This document shows, piece by piece, positions 41,506-51,329 of a DNA stretch of 64,000 bases. The translations under genes were made by a program, and so were the position numbers. Below the pieces are notes generated by a model. It searched no databases. It saw only the letters and a list, made by a program, of their open reading frames with translations, and had not been told where the DNA came from. Source of the DNA: Amycolatopsis sp. NBC_00345 (GTDB lineage: Bacteria; Actinomycetota; Actinomycetes; Mycobacteriales; Pseudonocardiaceae). The stretch's first letter is position 1, and each line of letters opens with the position of its first letter. The stretch is taken from contig NZ_CP107995.1 in NCBI RefSeq assembly GCF_036116635.1, positions 8,928,001 to 8,992,000 of the forward strand, written 5' to 3'.

Positions 41506-42309
41506 GTGCCTAGGACCCGGCCGTCGGACGCCGCCGTCGAGCAGCGGCGCAAGGAGATCCTCGACCACGTCATCGAGCTGGGCGAGGTCCGCATCGACGA
41601 CCTCACCGCCCGCTTCGGCGTCAGCCTGATGACGATGCACCGCGACCTCGACGACCTCGCCGAGCGCCGCCTCCTGCGCAAGCTCCGCGGCAAGGTCGAG
41701 GCGTACCCGGCGCTCACCATGGAGACCGCGAGCCGGTTCACGCTCCACGCGGGCGAGAAAGAGGCGCTGGCCGAGGCCGCGATCCGCCAGGTGGAGCCCG
41801 GCCAGACCGTGTTCGTCGACGACTCCACCACGCTGTTCCCCCTGGTCGAGCGGCTGGCGGAAGTGCCGGGCCTGACCGTGATCACCAACTCCCTGCACGC
41901 CGCGCGGCTGCTGGGCACGGGCGTCGAGGTGGTGCTCGCCGGCGGCCGTTACGACGCCGAGTACGACTCCTGCTCCGGCCCGGACGTGCTGGCCCTGCTC
42001 GACCGGACGCGCGCGGACGTCGCGTTTGTCTCCGTCAGCGCCGTCGCCGTCGGCCGCCTGTTCCACCCCGTGCGGGACTACGCCGAGCTCAAGAAGGCCG
42101 TGCTGCGCGCCGCGAACCGCAACGTGCTGGTGCTGGACCACTCGAAGTTCGGCCGCACCGCCACGTACGCGCACGGCTCCGTCGGCGACTACGACCTGCT
42201 GGTGACCAGCGAGATCACGCCGACCGAGGAGATCGAGGCCGCGCTGAACGAGGGCACGGCCGTGGAGACCGTCGAACACGTCGAGGAGGGGCAGCCCTAT
42301 GACAGCTGA
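41506..42309 (+). CDS. DeoR/GlpR-family transcriptional regulator
   Basis: 267 residues. N-terminal winged helix-turn-helix at about 15-70 (RRKEILDHVIELGEVRIDDL, RFGVSLMTMHRDLDDLAERR); C-terminal DeoR sensor domain with the phosphosugar-binding core (FVDDSTTLFPLVERL, VITNSLHAARLL, LAGGRYD, VLDHSKFGRTA). GTG start at 41506. Its last 11 bases overlap the xylulokinase gene, so it most likely controls that gene and responds to a sugar phosphate. Confidence 0.92.
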   Translation: MPRTRPSDAAVEQRRKEILDHVIELGEVRIDDLTARFGVSLMTMHRDLDDLAERRLLRKLRGKVEAYPALTMETASRFTLHAGEKEALAEAAIRQVEPGQTVFVDDSTTLFPLVERLAEVPGLTVITNSLHAARLLGTGVEVVLAGGRYDAEYDSCSGPDVLALLDRTRADVAFVSVSAVAVGRLFHPVRDYAELKKAVLRAANRNVLVLDHSKFGRTATYAHGSVGDYDLLVTSEITPTEEIEAALNEGTAVETVEHVEEGQPYDS

Positions 42310-43738
42310 GCTGGTGGCCGGGGTCGATTCGTCGACCCAGTCGTCGAAGGTGGTGGTCTGCGACGCGCGCACGGGTGAGGTCGTGCGCACCGGTCGCGCG
42401 CCGCACCCGGACGGCACCGAGGTGGACCCCGCCGAGTGGTGGACGGCGTTCGGGGAAGCCGCCAAGGACGTGCTCGACGGCGTCAAGGCCATCGGCATCG
42501 GCGGTCAGCAGCACGGTCTGGTCACCCTCGACGAGGCGGGTGAGGTCGTCCGCCCCGCGTTGCTGTGGAACGACACCCGCTCGGCGCAGGCCGCGAAGGA
42601 CCTGACCGACGAGCTGGGCGGGCCCGGCGTCTGGGCCAAGTCCGTCGGGTCCGTGCCGGTCGCGAGCTTCACCGTCACCAAACTGCGCTGGCTCGCCGAG
42701 CACGAGCCGGAGAACGCCGACCGCGTGGCACGGGTGCTGCTGCCGCACGACTGGCTGACCTGGCGGCTGCTCGGCCGGCCCGAGACGGCCGTGACCGATC
42801 GCGGCGACGCGTCCGGCACCGGTTACTTCTCACCGACGGAGGACACCTACCGCCTCGACGTGCTGGCCCACGCTTTCGGCGGCCGCACGCCTGAGCTGCC
42901 CACGGTGCTGGGCCCGGCCGAGGTCGCCGGGCACACGGAGAACGGCGTGCTCGTGTCCGCGGGCACCGGCGACAACATGGCCGCCGCCCTCGCGCTGGAA
43001 CTGGCGCCGGGCGACGCGGTGGTCTCGATCGGCACCAGCGGAACCGTGTTCGGCGTGGCGGAGCAGGGCTCGGCCGACGCGAGCGGCCTGGTCGCCGGGT
43101 TCGCCGACGCGACCGGCCGGTTCCTCCCGCTCACCGCGGCGCTGAACGCCGCCCGCGTGCTCACCGCGGGCGCCGCGATGCTGGGCGTCGGACTGGCCGA
43201 GTTCGACCGCCTCGCGCTGGCCGCCGAGCCGGGCGCGGGCGGGCTCACGCTGCTGCCGTACCTCGACGGCGAGCGGACGCCGAACCTGCCGGGCGCCACC
43301 GGCTCACTGCACGGCCTGACCAGGTCGAACATGAGCCCCGAGAACCTGGCCCGCGCGTCCGTCGAAGGCATGCTGTGCGGCCTGGCCGCCGGCCTCGACG
43401 CCGTCCGCGCGCAGGGCATGGAAGTGCGGCGCGTGCTGCTCATCGGCGGCGGCGCGCAGTCCGCGGCGGTGCGGGCCGTGGCGCCGATCGTGTTCGGCGT
43501 GCCCGTGGTGATCCCCGAGGTCGGCGAGTACGTCGCCCTCGGCGCCGCGCGGCAGGCCGCCTGGGCGCTGGCCGGCACCGCCGAGCCGCCCGCCTGGGCG
43601 GGACAGGGACCTGGAAACCGGCTCGAGCTGGACGAGCCGACCGGGGCGCAGTGCGCCACGGGCCACGAGATCCAGCAACGCCACCTCGAGGCACGCGAAG
43701 CCGCGCACGGGGTTCCCGCGAAATTCGGAGAGGACTGA
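42299..43738 (+). CDS. xylB: Xylulokinase (FGGY family)
   Basis: Phosphorylates D-xylulose, or a related ketose or polyol product, with ATP. FGGY N domain begins AGVDSSTQSSKVVVCDARTG; GIGGQQHGLVTLD and WNDTRS carry substrate-binding and catalytic residues; the C domain has VSIGTSGTVFG and IGGGAQSAAVR, ending in GAARQAAWALAG. 479 residues. ATG 42299 lies within the end of the regulator gene. Three bases after its stop the ABC ATPase gene begins, giving a regulator-kinase-transport ATPase operon. Confidence 0.9.
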   Translation: MTAELVAGVDSSTQSSKVVVCDARTGEVVRTGRAPHPDGTEVDPAEWWTAFGEAAKDVLDGVKAIGIGGQQHGLVTLDEAGEVVRPALLWNDTRSAQAAKDLTDELGGPGVWAKSVGSVPVASFTVTKLRWLAEHEPENADRVARVLLPHDWLTWRLLGRPETAVTDRGDASGTGYFSPTEDTYRLDVLAHAFGGRTPELPTVLGPAEVAGHTENGVLVSAGTGDNMAAALALELAPGDAVVSIGTSGTVFGVAEQGSADASGLVAGFADATGRFLPLTAALNAARVLTAGAAMLGVGLAEFDRLALAAEPGAGGLTLLPYLDGERTPNLPGATGSLHGLTRSNMSPENLARASVEGMLCGLAAGLDAVRAQGMEVRRVLLIGGGAQSAAVRAVAPIVFGVPVVIPEVGEYVALGAARQAAWALAGTAEPPAWAGQGPGNRLELDEPTGAQCATGHEIQQRHLEAREAAHGVPAKFGED

Positions 43739-43741
43739 CCG

Positions 43742-44833
<1,092 letters not shown>

Positions 44834-44859
44834 CGCCGTGACGTGGGAAACTGGTGGTC

Positions 44860-44946
44860 GTTGGCAATCTGACCAAAAGTAGGCGGAGCAGTGGTGACCT
44901 TGTTGTGCATAGCCGATTCCGCCGTGGCTGTGGTCAGATTGCCAAC
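44860..44946. repeat. Long inverted repeat upstream of alr
   Basis: Perfect 16-base arms GTTGGCAATCTGACCA (44860-44875) and its complement (44931-44946) enclose 55 bases, within which GGCGGA/TCCGCC can form a further stem. The repeat ends 12 bases before the chosen alr ATG. It could be an RNA leader structure, a paired operator, or a small mobile-element remnant. Confidence 0.7.
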
Positions 44947-44958
44947 CGGCGGCGCAGC

Positions 44959-46077
44959 ATGACTGCCAGTTTCCTGCGGGCCGAGGTCATGATCGACCTC
45001 GACGCCCTGCGCCACAACGTGACCCTGCTGGCCGAACGCGCGTCCGGCGCCGAAGTGATGGCCGTGGTCAAGGCCGACGCGTACGGCCATGGCGCGCTGC
45101 CCGTCGCGCGCGCCGCGGTCGAGGCCGGGGCCACCTGGCTGGGCACCTGCTCGCTGGGTGAGGCCCTGGACCTGCGCCACGGCGGCGTCACCACCCGGCT
45201 GCTGAGCTGGCTCGACGTGCCGACGGCCGATTTCGCGCCCGGCGTCGAGGCGGACGTCGACCTCGCGGCCAGCTCCGTCGACGAGCTCCGCCGTATCGCG
45301 GCCGCCGCCGGGCAGGCCGGCAAGCAGGCGCGGGTGCACCTCAAGATCGACACCGGGCTGTCCCGCAACGGCTGCCCGCCCGACGCGTGGCCGGAGCTGG
45401 TCGAGGCCGCGGCCGCCGAGCCGCGGGTCGACGTCGTCGCCATCTGGTCGCACCTGGCCTGCGCGGACGAGCCGGGCCACCCGTCCGTCGATGCGCAGGC
45501 GAAGCGCTTCTCGGAGGCGTACGACATCGCCCGCGCCGCCGGGCTGGAGCCGCTGCGCCACCTGGCCAACTCCGCCGCCGTGCTGACCCGGCCGGACCTG
45601 CACTTCGACCTGGTGCGCCCCGGCATCGCGATGTACGGGCTGAACCCCGTGCCGCAGCCCGAGGACCTGCGCCCGGTGATGACGTTCCGCTCCGCCGTGG
45701 CGCTGACGAAACGGCTGCCCGCCGGCGAGTCCGTCTCTTATGGACACACGTGGACCGCCGAGCGCGACACCACCTTGGCGCTGGTACCGGTCGGGTACGC
45801 CGACGGGGTGCCGCGGTCGCTGTCCGGCCGGATGGACGTGTGGCTGGGCGGGCGACGTCGTCCGGTGGCCGGGCGCGTGTGCATGGACCAGCTGGTGGTC
45901 GACTGCGGCGACGACGCGCCCGCGGTCGGCGACGAGGTCGTGCTCTTCGGATCGGGCACGGCGGGGGCGCCCACCGCGCGCGAGTGGGCCGACAAGCTGG
46001 GCACCATCGACTACGAGATCGTGACCTCGATGTACCGGCCGCGGGTGCGCCGCCGGTATCTGGGAGCTCCGGCGTGA
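44959..46077 (+). CDS. alr: Alanine racemase
   Basis: PLP enzyme supplying D-alanine for peptidoglycan. The PLP lysine is Lys38 (AVVKADAYGHG); the C-terminal domain has the catalytic Tyr region VSYGHTWTAERDT, VGYADGVPR and the GRVCMDQLVVD motif. ATG 44959 (MTASFLRAEVMIDLDALRHN) gives 372 residues, the normal size; a GTG at 44854 would run through the inverted repeat and add 35 residues. The stop overlaps the next gene. Confidence 0.97.
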   Translation: MTASFLRAEVMIDLDALRHNVTLLAERASGAEVMAVVKADAYGHGALPVARAAVEAGATWLGTCSLGEALDLRHGGVTTRLLSWLDVPTADFAPGVEADVDLAASSVDELRRIAAAAGQAGKQARVHLKIDTGLSRNGCPPDAWPELVEAAAAEPRVDVVAIWSHLACADEPGHPSVDAQAKRFSEAYDIARAAGLEPLRHLANSAAVLTRPDLHFDLVRPGIAMYGLNPVPQPEDLRPVMTFRSAVALTKRLPAGESVSYGHTWTAERDTTLALVPVGYADGVPRSLSGRMDVWLGGRRRPVAGRVCMDQLVVDCGDDAPAVGDEVVLFGSGTAGAPTAREWADKLGTIDYEIVTSMYRPRVRRRYLGAPA

Positions 46078-47165
46078 CACCTTCACGGAGACTGTGGGCC
46101 ATCGTCGGCGGTGTCGGCGCCGTGGCGACCGGCACCGCGGCCGCGGCGCTCGTCGCCGCGCAGCAGCGCAGGCACAGTGAGGACCCGTACGTGGACGAGC
46201 GGCTCGGCGAGCTGAAGCCCGATCGGACCTCGACCGTCGCGGCCGACGACGGCACGCCGTTGTCGGTCGAGGAGATCGACCCGGAAGACGGCGGGACGCC
46301 GGAGCTGACGGTGGTCGGCGTGCACGGTTTCGCGCTGTCCCGCCGTTCCTGGCACTTCCAGCGCCGGGACCTGGCGACGTTGCGGCTGCCGCGTGTGCGG
46401 CAGGTGTACTACGACCACCGTGGCCACGGCCTGTCCGGTCAGGCGTCGGCGGAGACGAGCACCATCGAGCAGCTGGCGCACGACCTCGACAGCGTGCTGC
46501 GGGCGCTCGTGCCCGAGGGGCCGATTGTCCTCATCGGACACTCCATGGGCGGCATGGTGATCATGGAGCTGGCCGCGGAGCACCCGGAGCTGTTCGAGGA
46601 CCGCGTGTGCGGCGTCGCGTTCATCGCCACGGCGGCAGGCGAAGTGGGCTCGCGCGGGCTGCCCCGGCCGTTGCTGTCGAAGTACAACCCGCTGACACGC
46701 GGTGTCGGCAACCTGGCCGGCTGGCAGCCGGGGCTGGTGGAGTTCGTGCGCGCCGCGGGCGGCCAGCTCACGCGCCAGGCCGTGCGGCGGCTGGCGTTCG
46801 GCAGCCGCGAAGTCTCGCCGCGGCTGGTCGACTTCATGCTGCAGATGCTGGACCTGACGCCGGTGCGCGGGCTGGTGAACTTCGTCGACACCCTCGGCAG
46901 CCACAACCGCTACGCCGCGCTGGCCGGCCTGAAGCACGCCGAGGTGCTGGTGATCGGCGGCGACTCCGACCGGTTCACGCCGTTCGCGCACGCCGAGCGC
47001 ATCGCCGCCGAACTGCCCGAAGCGGAGCTGGTGCGGGTGCGCGGCGCCGGGCACATGGTGCTGCTGGAACAGCCCGAGCTGGTCACCAGCCATCTGATCG
47101 ACCTGCTGCAGCGTTGTTTCGGCAGCGCGGCCCCGAACCGGCGGAACTGGTGGTGGAAACGGTGA
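46074..47165 (+). CDS. Alpha/beta hydrolase, membrane-anchored
   Basis: 363 residues from GTG 46074, which overlaps the alr stop (GTGA). An N-terminal hydrophobic helix (about 7-27, AIVGGVGAVATGTAAAALVA) may anchor it. Core motifs: VHGFALSRRSW, nucleophile IGHSMGGMVIMELA, catalytic Asp region GGDSDRFTPF and His GAGHMVLLEQP. Typical lipase/esterase-like fold, substrate unknown. It lies between alr and tsaE in one operon with stop-start overlaps at both ends. Confidence 0.92.
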   Translation: MTPSRRLWAIVGGVGAVATGTAAAALVAAQQRRHSEDPYVDERLGELKPDRTSTVAADDGTPLSVEEIDPEDGGTPELTVVGVHGFALSRRSWHFQRRDLATLRLPRVRQVYYDHRGHGLSGQASAETSTIEQLAHDLDSVLRALVPEGPIVLIGHSMGGMVIMELAAEHPELFEDRVCGVAFIATAAGEVGSRGLPRPLLSKYNPLTRGVGNLAGWQPGLVEFVRAAGGQLTRQAVRRLAFGSREVSPRLVDFMLQMLDLTPVRGLVNFVDTLGSHNRYAALAGLKHAEVLVIGGDSDRFTPFAHAERIAAELPEAELVRVRGAGHMVLLEQPELVTSHLIDLLQRCFGSAAPNRRNWWWKR

Positions 47166-47617
47166 CCTTCCTGCTCGCGACCCCCGACGACACGATGGCG
47201 TTCGGCCGGGCGCTGGGCGCGTCGCTGCGCGCGGGCGACCTGGTGCTGCTGGCCGGCCCGCTCGGCGCGGGCAAGACGACGCTGACCCGCGGCATCGCGG
47301 ACGGCCTCGGCGTCGGCGGGCGGATCAGCTCGCCGACGTTCGTGCTGGCCCGCGTCCACCCGGCCGGCCCGCTCGGGGTGCCCCTGATCCACGTCGACGC
47401 CTACCGGCTGGGCGGCGACCTCTCCCAGCTCGACGACCTCGACCTGGACACGGACCTGGAGCGTTCCGCCGTCGTCGTCGAATGGGGCGAGGGCACGGCG
47501 GACCGCCTGTCGGCCGACTACCTGGTCGTCCGCCTCGACCGCCGTGACGACGACGTGCGTTGGGTGGAGCTGGAGCCGCACGGCACCTGGGCGTCACGCA
47601 GACTCGTGAGTGTTTAG
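47162..47617 (+). CDS. tsaE: tRNA threonylcarbamoyladenosine biosynthesis ATPase TsaE
   Basis: ATPase required with TsaB and TsaD for the t6A37 modification of ANN-decoding tRNAs. P-loop AGPLGAGKTTLTRG with Lys38, SSPTFVLARVHPA, HVDAYRL and VVVEWGEG are the family motifs. GTG 47162 overlaps the preceding stop; in-frame GTGs at 47150 and 47153 are alternatives. 151 residues. Its final codons (RLVSV, stop) lie inside palindrome copy 2. tsaB and tsaD follow 4-5 kb downstream. Confidence 0.96.
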   Translation: MTFLLATPDDTMAFGRALGASLRAGDLVLLAGPLGAGKTTLTRGIADGLGVGGRISSPTFVLARVHPAGPLGVPLIHVDAYRLGGDLSQLDDLDLDTDLERSAVVVEWGEGTADRLSADYLVVRLDRRDDDVRWVELEPHGTWASRRLVSV

Positions 47618-47648
47618 GACGGTTAGAACCGTCATAAACACTCACGAG
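47603..47648. terminator. Long palindrome, copy 2 (bidirectional terminator-like)
   Basis: 22-base arms starting CTCGTGAGTG around the core GACGGTTAGAACCGTC, with one mismatch (G47617 against A47634). Both tsaE and the convergent 47632 gene end inside it. Same family as 7467-7522 and 58159-58204. Confidence 0.75.
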
Positions 47649-48423
47649 CCCTTTTGCCACACCCGGCCGGGGTGCCGTCGAACAGCGCGGCCTCACGGAA
47701 GTACTCGGCCGCGTTGAGCACGTTGTAGAACCAGCGGAACGGGTAGGCGAACCTGTCCACCCACGGCGCCATCGGTTCGCCCGTCGAAAGGCGGCGGAAC
47801 AGCTTGCGCTGCAACAGGTATTCCTCACCGGAGCGACGGGCCGCGCGCGTCGCGTCCGTGCCTCCGGTCGCGATGTCGTAGGCGAGCAGGCCTTTGAGCG
47901 CGTTCAGTGTCGAGTGGACAGACGAACGGGTTGAGCCCTCGACCCATTCACAGTTCCAGCCGCCGTCGGGCAGCCGGTGCTCGACGAACCAGTCGACGAT
48001 GCCGGTGACGTCGGCGCCGAGCCACAGGCCGTTCAGCACCGTCCAGGCGTTGATGCAGCAGTCGACCTCGCCGCCCCAGTACGGCAGGTTGTCGTACTCC
48101 CAGCGGCTGTTTTCCGCGAGCAGCTCGGCCGTGCGGCGCGCCCGCAGGATCGCGGGGTCGAGGCCCCACTCCCGCGGGGAGTTGAGCGACCAGGTCGTCG
48201 CCGTCCACGGCTGCCCGTCCTCGCCACCGCGGAAGCCCGCCGGGAAAAACGCGCCGCCTGCCCACTGGCCGTCCGGGTCCTGGAGCGCGAGCAGGCGCGC
48301 GCCGAAGCCCTCGGTCGCGACTCTCGCCCGCGTCGCCTCCCATACCTCGGGCGGCTCGTGCTGGAGATCGCGCTCGACCTGCCAGCGCAGCGCCGGATCC
48401 GAGTCGAGGAGCCACGCGGTCAC
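47632..48423 (-). CDS. Squalene-cyclase/prenyltransferase-fold protein
   Basis: 263 residues from GTG 48423, which overlaps the stop of the carboxyltransferase gene (GTGA). Alpha-alpha barrel features: Trp-rich segments such as LRWQVERDL, DGQWAGGAFFPAG and the QW-like LPDGGWNCEW, with a repeated helix pattern. It lacks the DxDD catalytic motif of squalene-hopene cyclases and is far shorter than a full cyclase (600+ aa), so it is probably not a cyclase. The stop lies inside palindrome copy 2. Function unknown. Confidence 0.85.
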   Translation of the reverse strand: MTAWLLDSDPALRWQVERDLQHEPPEVWEATRARVATEGFGARLLALQDPDGQWAGGAFFPAGFRGGEDGQPWTATTWSLNSPREWGLDPAILRARRTAELLAENSRWEYDNLPYWGGEVDCCINAWTVLNGLWLGADVTGIVDWFVEHRLPDGGWNCEWVEGSTRSSVHSTLNALKGLLAYDIATGGTDATRAARRSGEEYLLQRKLFRRLSTGEPMAPWVDRFAYPFRWFYNVLNAAEYFREAALFDGTPAGCGKRARECL

Positions 48424-49754
48424 GGTGCGGCGGGCCGGACGATGCCGTTCGCGATGCCCAGCTCCACCAGGTCCCGCGGGCGCAGCCGCAGCCGGTCGGC
48501 GATCTCCGGGATCTCCGTCATCGGCCGTTTCAGGATCGCGGCGGCCGCTTCCGGTGACGTGACGGAGAAGTACGCGTCCGGCGCCACCCAGGTCGAGCCC
48601 GGGGCCGCGAAGGCCATCGCGCCACCCGAGCCGCCCTCGCCGATGACCAGCGTGGTGACGGGGACTTCGGCGGTCGCGATCGCCTCGAACAGCTCCGCGA
48701 TGGCCGCGCCGGCACCGGCCTGCTCGGCGTCCGCGTCGTTGGCCGCGCCCGGGGTGTCGACGAGCGTCAGCACCGGGATGCCCAGCCGCGACGCCAGCCG
48801 CACGAGACGGGCCGCCGTGCGGAAGCCCGCCGGGCGCGTCGGGGTGCCGCACTGGGCCGCGTACGCGACCGCGCGGCCGTTTCGCCGCCCGAAGCCGCAT
48901 AGGACGCCTTCGTCGACACCGCCGGTGCGGTCGCCGTTGATCGTTTCGCGCCAGTCGAAGTAGCTGTCGAGGTACTCCGCGGCGCGGGCGTGTGAAGACG
49001 CGCGCGCGGCGCGTACGGCGTCCCAGCCCGACTCCTCCGGCTCCACCGCGCGCAGTGCCGCAGGCGGCGAGACGGCCTCGGTCGAGCGGGCCGTCAGCAG
49101 GAACAGCCATCGCGCCAGTACGTCGGCGAGGTCCTCGGGCTCCACCAGCTGGTCGACCTGGCCCCACTCGTACTTGGCCTCGGCCGTGTACGCCTCCGAA
49201 GGCGACGTCGCCGGCCGCACCCGCGAGCCCGCGAAGCCGACCTGCGCCTCCGGCAGCCCGAGCACAACGTCGGCGCTCGCGCCGAGCGTCGCCCAGCCGC
49301 CGCCGGTCGTCGGGTCGCGCAGCACGGAGATCTGCGCGACGCCGTCCTTCCGCGCCGCCGCCGAAGCCCGTGCGATCCGTTGCAGCTGCGAGAGCGCGCG
49401 CATGCCGTGCTGCATCCGGCTGCCGCCCGTCGCGATCAGCGACACCACGGGCAGCTTCAGCTCGCGTGCCTTCGCGAACGCGGCCTCCACCCGGTCCCCG
49501 GTGCGCTGCCCGATCGAGCCGCCGAGGAAGCCGAACTCCCAGGTGATCAGCACCGTCTCGACGTCGCCGACCTTCGCCGTGCCGACGACCACCGACTCGG
49601 ATTCGCCGCTGCGCTCGGCGGCCGCGGCCCGGGCCGCGCCGTAGCCGGGCCAGCCGATCGGGCCGTCCGGGCCGTCGGTGTCCACTGAGGATACTGCCAG
49701 CTCCTCGAAGCCGGTCGAGACCGCCGCGATCACCTCACGGGCCGGCGGCCTCAT
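48420..49754 (-). CDS. Acyl-CoA carboxylase carboxyltransferase, fused beta/alpha type
   Basis: 444 residues from ATG 49754 (MRPPAREVIAAVS). Two crotonase-like carboxyltransferase halves are visible: the first with GFLGGSIGQRTGDRVEAAF, SGGSRMQ-like TGGSRMQHGMRAL and PTTGGGWATLGA; the second with VDTPGAANDADAEQAGAGAAIAEL and IGEGGSGGAMAFA. The zinc ribbon of AccD is absent. It would transfer carboxyl from biotin to acetyl-CoA or another acyl-CoA, and needs a biotin carboxylase/BCCP from elsewhere. Coupled to the CoA-synthetase gene by an ATGA overlap. Confidence 0.9.
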   Translation of the reverse strand: MRPPAREVIAAVSTGFEELAVSSVDTDGPDGPIGWPGYGAARAAAAERSGESESVVVGTAKVGDVETVLITWEFGFLGGSIGQRTGDRVEAAFAKARELKLPVVSLIATGGSRMQHGMRALSQLQRIARASAAARKDGVAQISVLRDPTTGGGWATLGASADVVLGLPEAQVGFAGSRVRPATSPSEAYTAEAKYEWGQVDQLVEPEDLADVLARWLFLLTARSTEAVSPPAALRAVEPEESGWDAVRAARASSHARAAEYLDSYFDWRETINGDRTGGVDEGVLCGFGRRNGRAVAYAAQCGTPTRPAGFRTAARLVRLASRLGIPVLTLVDTPGAANDADAEQAGAGAAIAELFEAIATAEVPVTTLVIGEGGSGGAMAFAAPGSTWVAPDAYFSVTSPEAAAAILKRPMTEIPEIADRLRLRPRDLVELGIANGIVRPAAP

Positions 49755-51172
49755 CCCAGCGCCCGCTTCATGACCTTGCCCATGTCGTTGCGCGGCAACG
49801 CTTCCAGGTACCGCACGACCCGTGGCCGCTTGTGCGGCGCCAGCAGTTTCGCGACGTGGCCGGCCAGCTCCTCGGCCGACGGCCGCTCGCCGTCCGGCAC
49901 GACCCACGCGACGATCCGCTCGCCGAGGTCGTCGTCCGGCTCGCCGGTGACGGCCGCTTCGGCGACGCCGGGGTGCTCCAGCAGCGCGTTCTCGATCTCA
50001 CCCGCGCCGATCTTGTACCCGCCGCTCTTGATCAGGTCGGTGGCCTTGCGGCCGACGATCTTCACGTACCCGTCGGCGTCGCGGGTCGCCATGTCGCCGG
50101 TGCGGAACCAGCCGCCGTCGAGCGCGGCGGCCGTGGCGTCCGGCCGGTTCAGGTACTCGGTGAACAGGTTGGGCCCGCGCACCTGGATCTCCCCGACCGT
50201 CTCGAGATCGGTGATCTCGGCCCCGGCGTCGTCGACCAGCCGCAGGTCGACGCCCGCCAGCGGCACGCCGACCGTGCCCGGCTTGCGCTCGCCGTCGGCG
50301 CGGACGCTGGTGTTCATCAGCGTCTCGGTCATCCCGTACCGCTCCACCACCTGCTGCCCGGTCGCCGCCGTGATCCGCTGGTGGTCGTGCACCGGCAGCG
50401 CCGCGGAGCCGGACACCAGCAGCCGGGCGCCGCGCAGGGCGGTCGACAAATCGCTGTCGGTCGCGACGGCCTCGGCGATCCGGTGGTACATCGTCGGGAC
50501 GCCGAACATCATCGTGGCGCCGTTCGCCAGCTCGCGCGCGACGCCCTCGGTCGAGAACCGGCCGAGGTGGCGCACCGAGCCGCCGCGGCGCAGCGGGCCG
50601 AGGATGCCGAGGATCAGGCCGTGGACGTGGAACAGGGGGAGCGCGTGCACGAGGACGTCTTCGGCGCTCCACTCCCACGCGTCCTCCAACGCGTCGAGCG
50701 TTGAGGAGATCGCGCGCCGGGGGAGGACCACACCCTTGGGCGGGCCGGTGGTGCCGGAGGTGTAGACGATCAGGGCGGGCGCTTCGGGGTCCGGCTCGGC
50801 GGTGGGGACCGGGCCGTCGCCTTCGAGCGTGACGTCGAGGCGCGGCAGCCCGGCCAGCCCCGCAGGCAACTCGGCGCCGGGCTCGGCCAGCACCAGCGCG
50901 GGCTTGCTGTCGGCGAGGATGTGCGCCAGCTCGCGCTCGCCGATCTTCGGGTTCACCGGCACCGCGGGGACCCCCGCGAGCAGCGCGGCGACCACGGCGA
51001 CGCTCGTGTGCAGCGTGGACGTGGCCCACACCGCCACCCGGTCGCCGGGCAGTTCACGGGCCAGCGCGCCGGCGACCGCGCCGAGCTGTGTGTAACTGAG
51101 GGCCAGCTCGCCGAAGCGCAAGGCCTCGGTGTCCGAACCGGTGGTGATCGCGGGGAACAGCGGATCGGGCAC
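49751..51172 (-). CDS. Acyl-CoA synthetase, malonyl-CoA synthetase (MatB)-like
   Basis: ANL-superfamily ligase. Motifs: ATP loop VYTSGTTGPPKGVVLPR, RYGMTETLMNTSV, GWFRTGDMA, IVGRKATDLIKSGGYKIGAGEIE and the C-terminal Lys in PRNDMGKVMK. The sequence around GMTETLMNTSVRADGERKPGTVG is close to MatB proteins as I recall them. GTG 51172 with AGGAGG eight bases upstream is preferred (473 aa); the open frame reaches TTG 51232 but with a weaker site. With the carboxyltransferase below, it could handle malonyl-CoA or a substituted malonate. Confidence 0.9.
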   Translation of the reverse strand: MPDPLFPAITTGSDTEALRFGELALSYTQLGAVAGALARELPGDRVAVWATSTLHTSVAVVAALLAGVPAVPVNPKIGERELAHILADSKPALVLAEPGAELPAGLAGLPRLDVTLEGDGPVPTAEPDPEAPALIVYTSGTTGPPKGVVLPRRAISSTLDALEDAWEWSAEDVLVHALPLFHVHGLILGILGPLRRGGSVRHLGRFSTEGVARELANGATMMFGVPTMYHRIAEAVATDSDLSTALRGARLLVSGSAALPVHDHQRITAATGQQVVERYGMTETLMNTSVRADGERKPGTVGVPLAGVDLRLVDDAGAEITDLETVGEIQVRGPNLFTEYLNRPDATAAALDGGWFRTGDMATRDADGYVKIVGRKATDLIKSGGYKIGAGEIENALLEHPGVAEAAVTGEPDDDLGERIVAWVVPDGERPSAEELAGHVAKLLAPHKRPRVVRYLEALPRNDMGKVMKRALG

Positions 51173-51329
51173 TTCGAGGACCTCCTGCGTCGCTTCGTCG
51201 ACCGGCGCCTGGCTTCGCACGGTACCGCGCAATGACGCCTGCCACCTGCGACGCGGTTCACAGCGTCAGGGGGTAACCCGTTCGGCCCGGCAGTCATGCG
51301 CCCCGAGCCTGGTCGTAGGCTTGGACACC

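Noticed and set aside
45387..46073. N-terminal extension of the hydrolase across alr
   Set aside because: The open frame runs antiphase through alr. The coupled GTG at 46074 fits the hydrolase family start.
51172..51232. TTG 51232 as the start of the acyl-CoA synthetase
   Set aside because: It is possible, but GTG 51172 has a clear AGGAGG at normal spacing and places the start near the family N-terminus.
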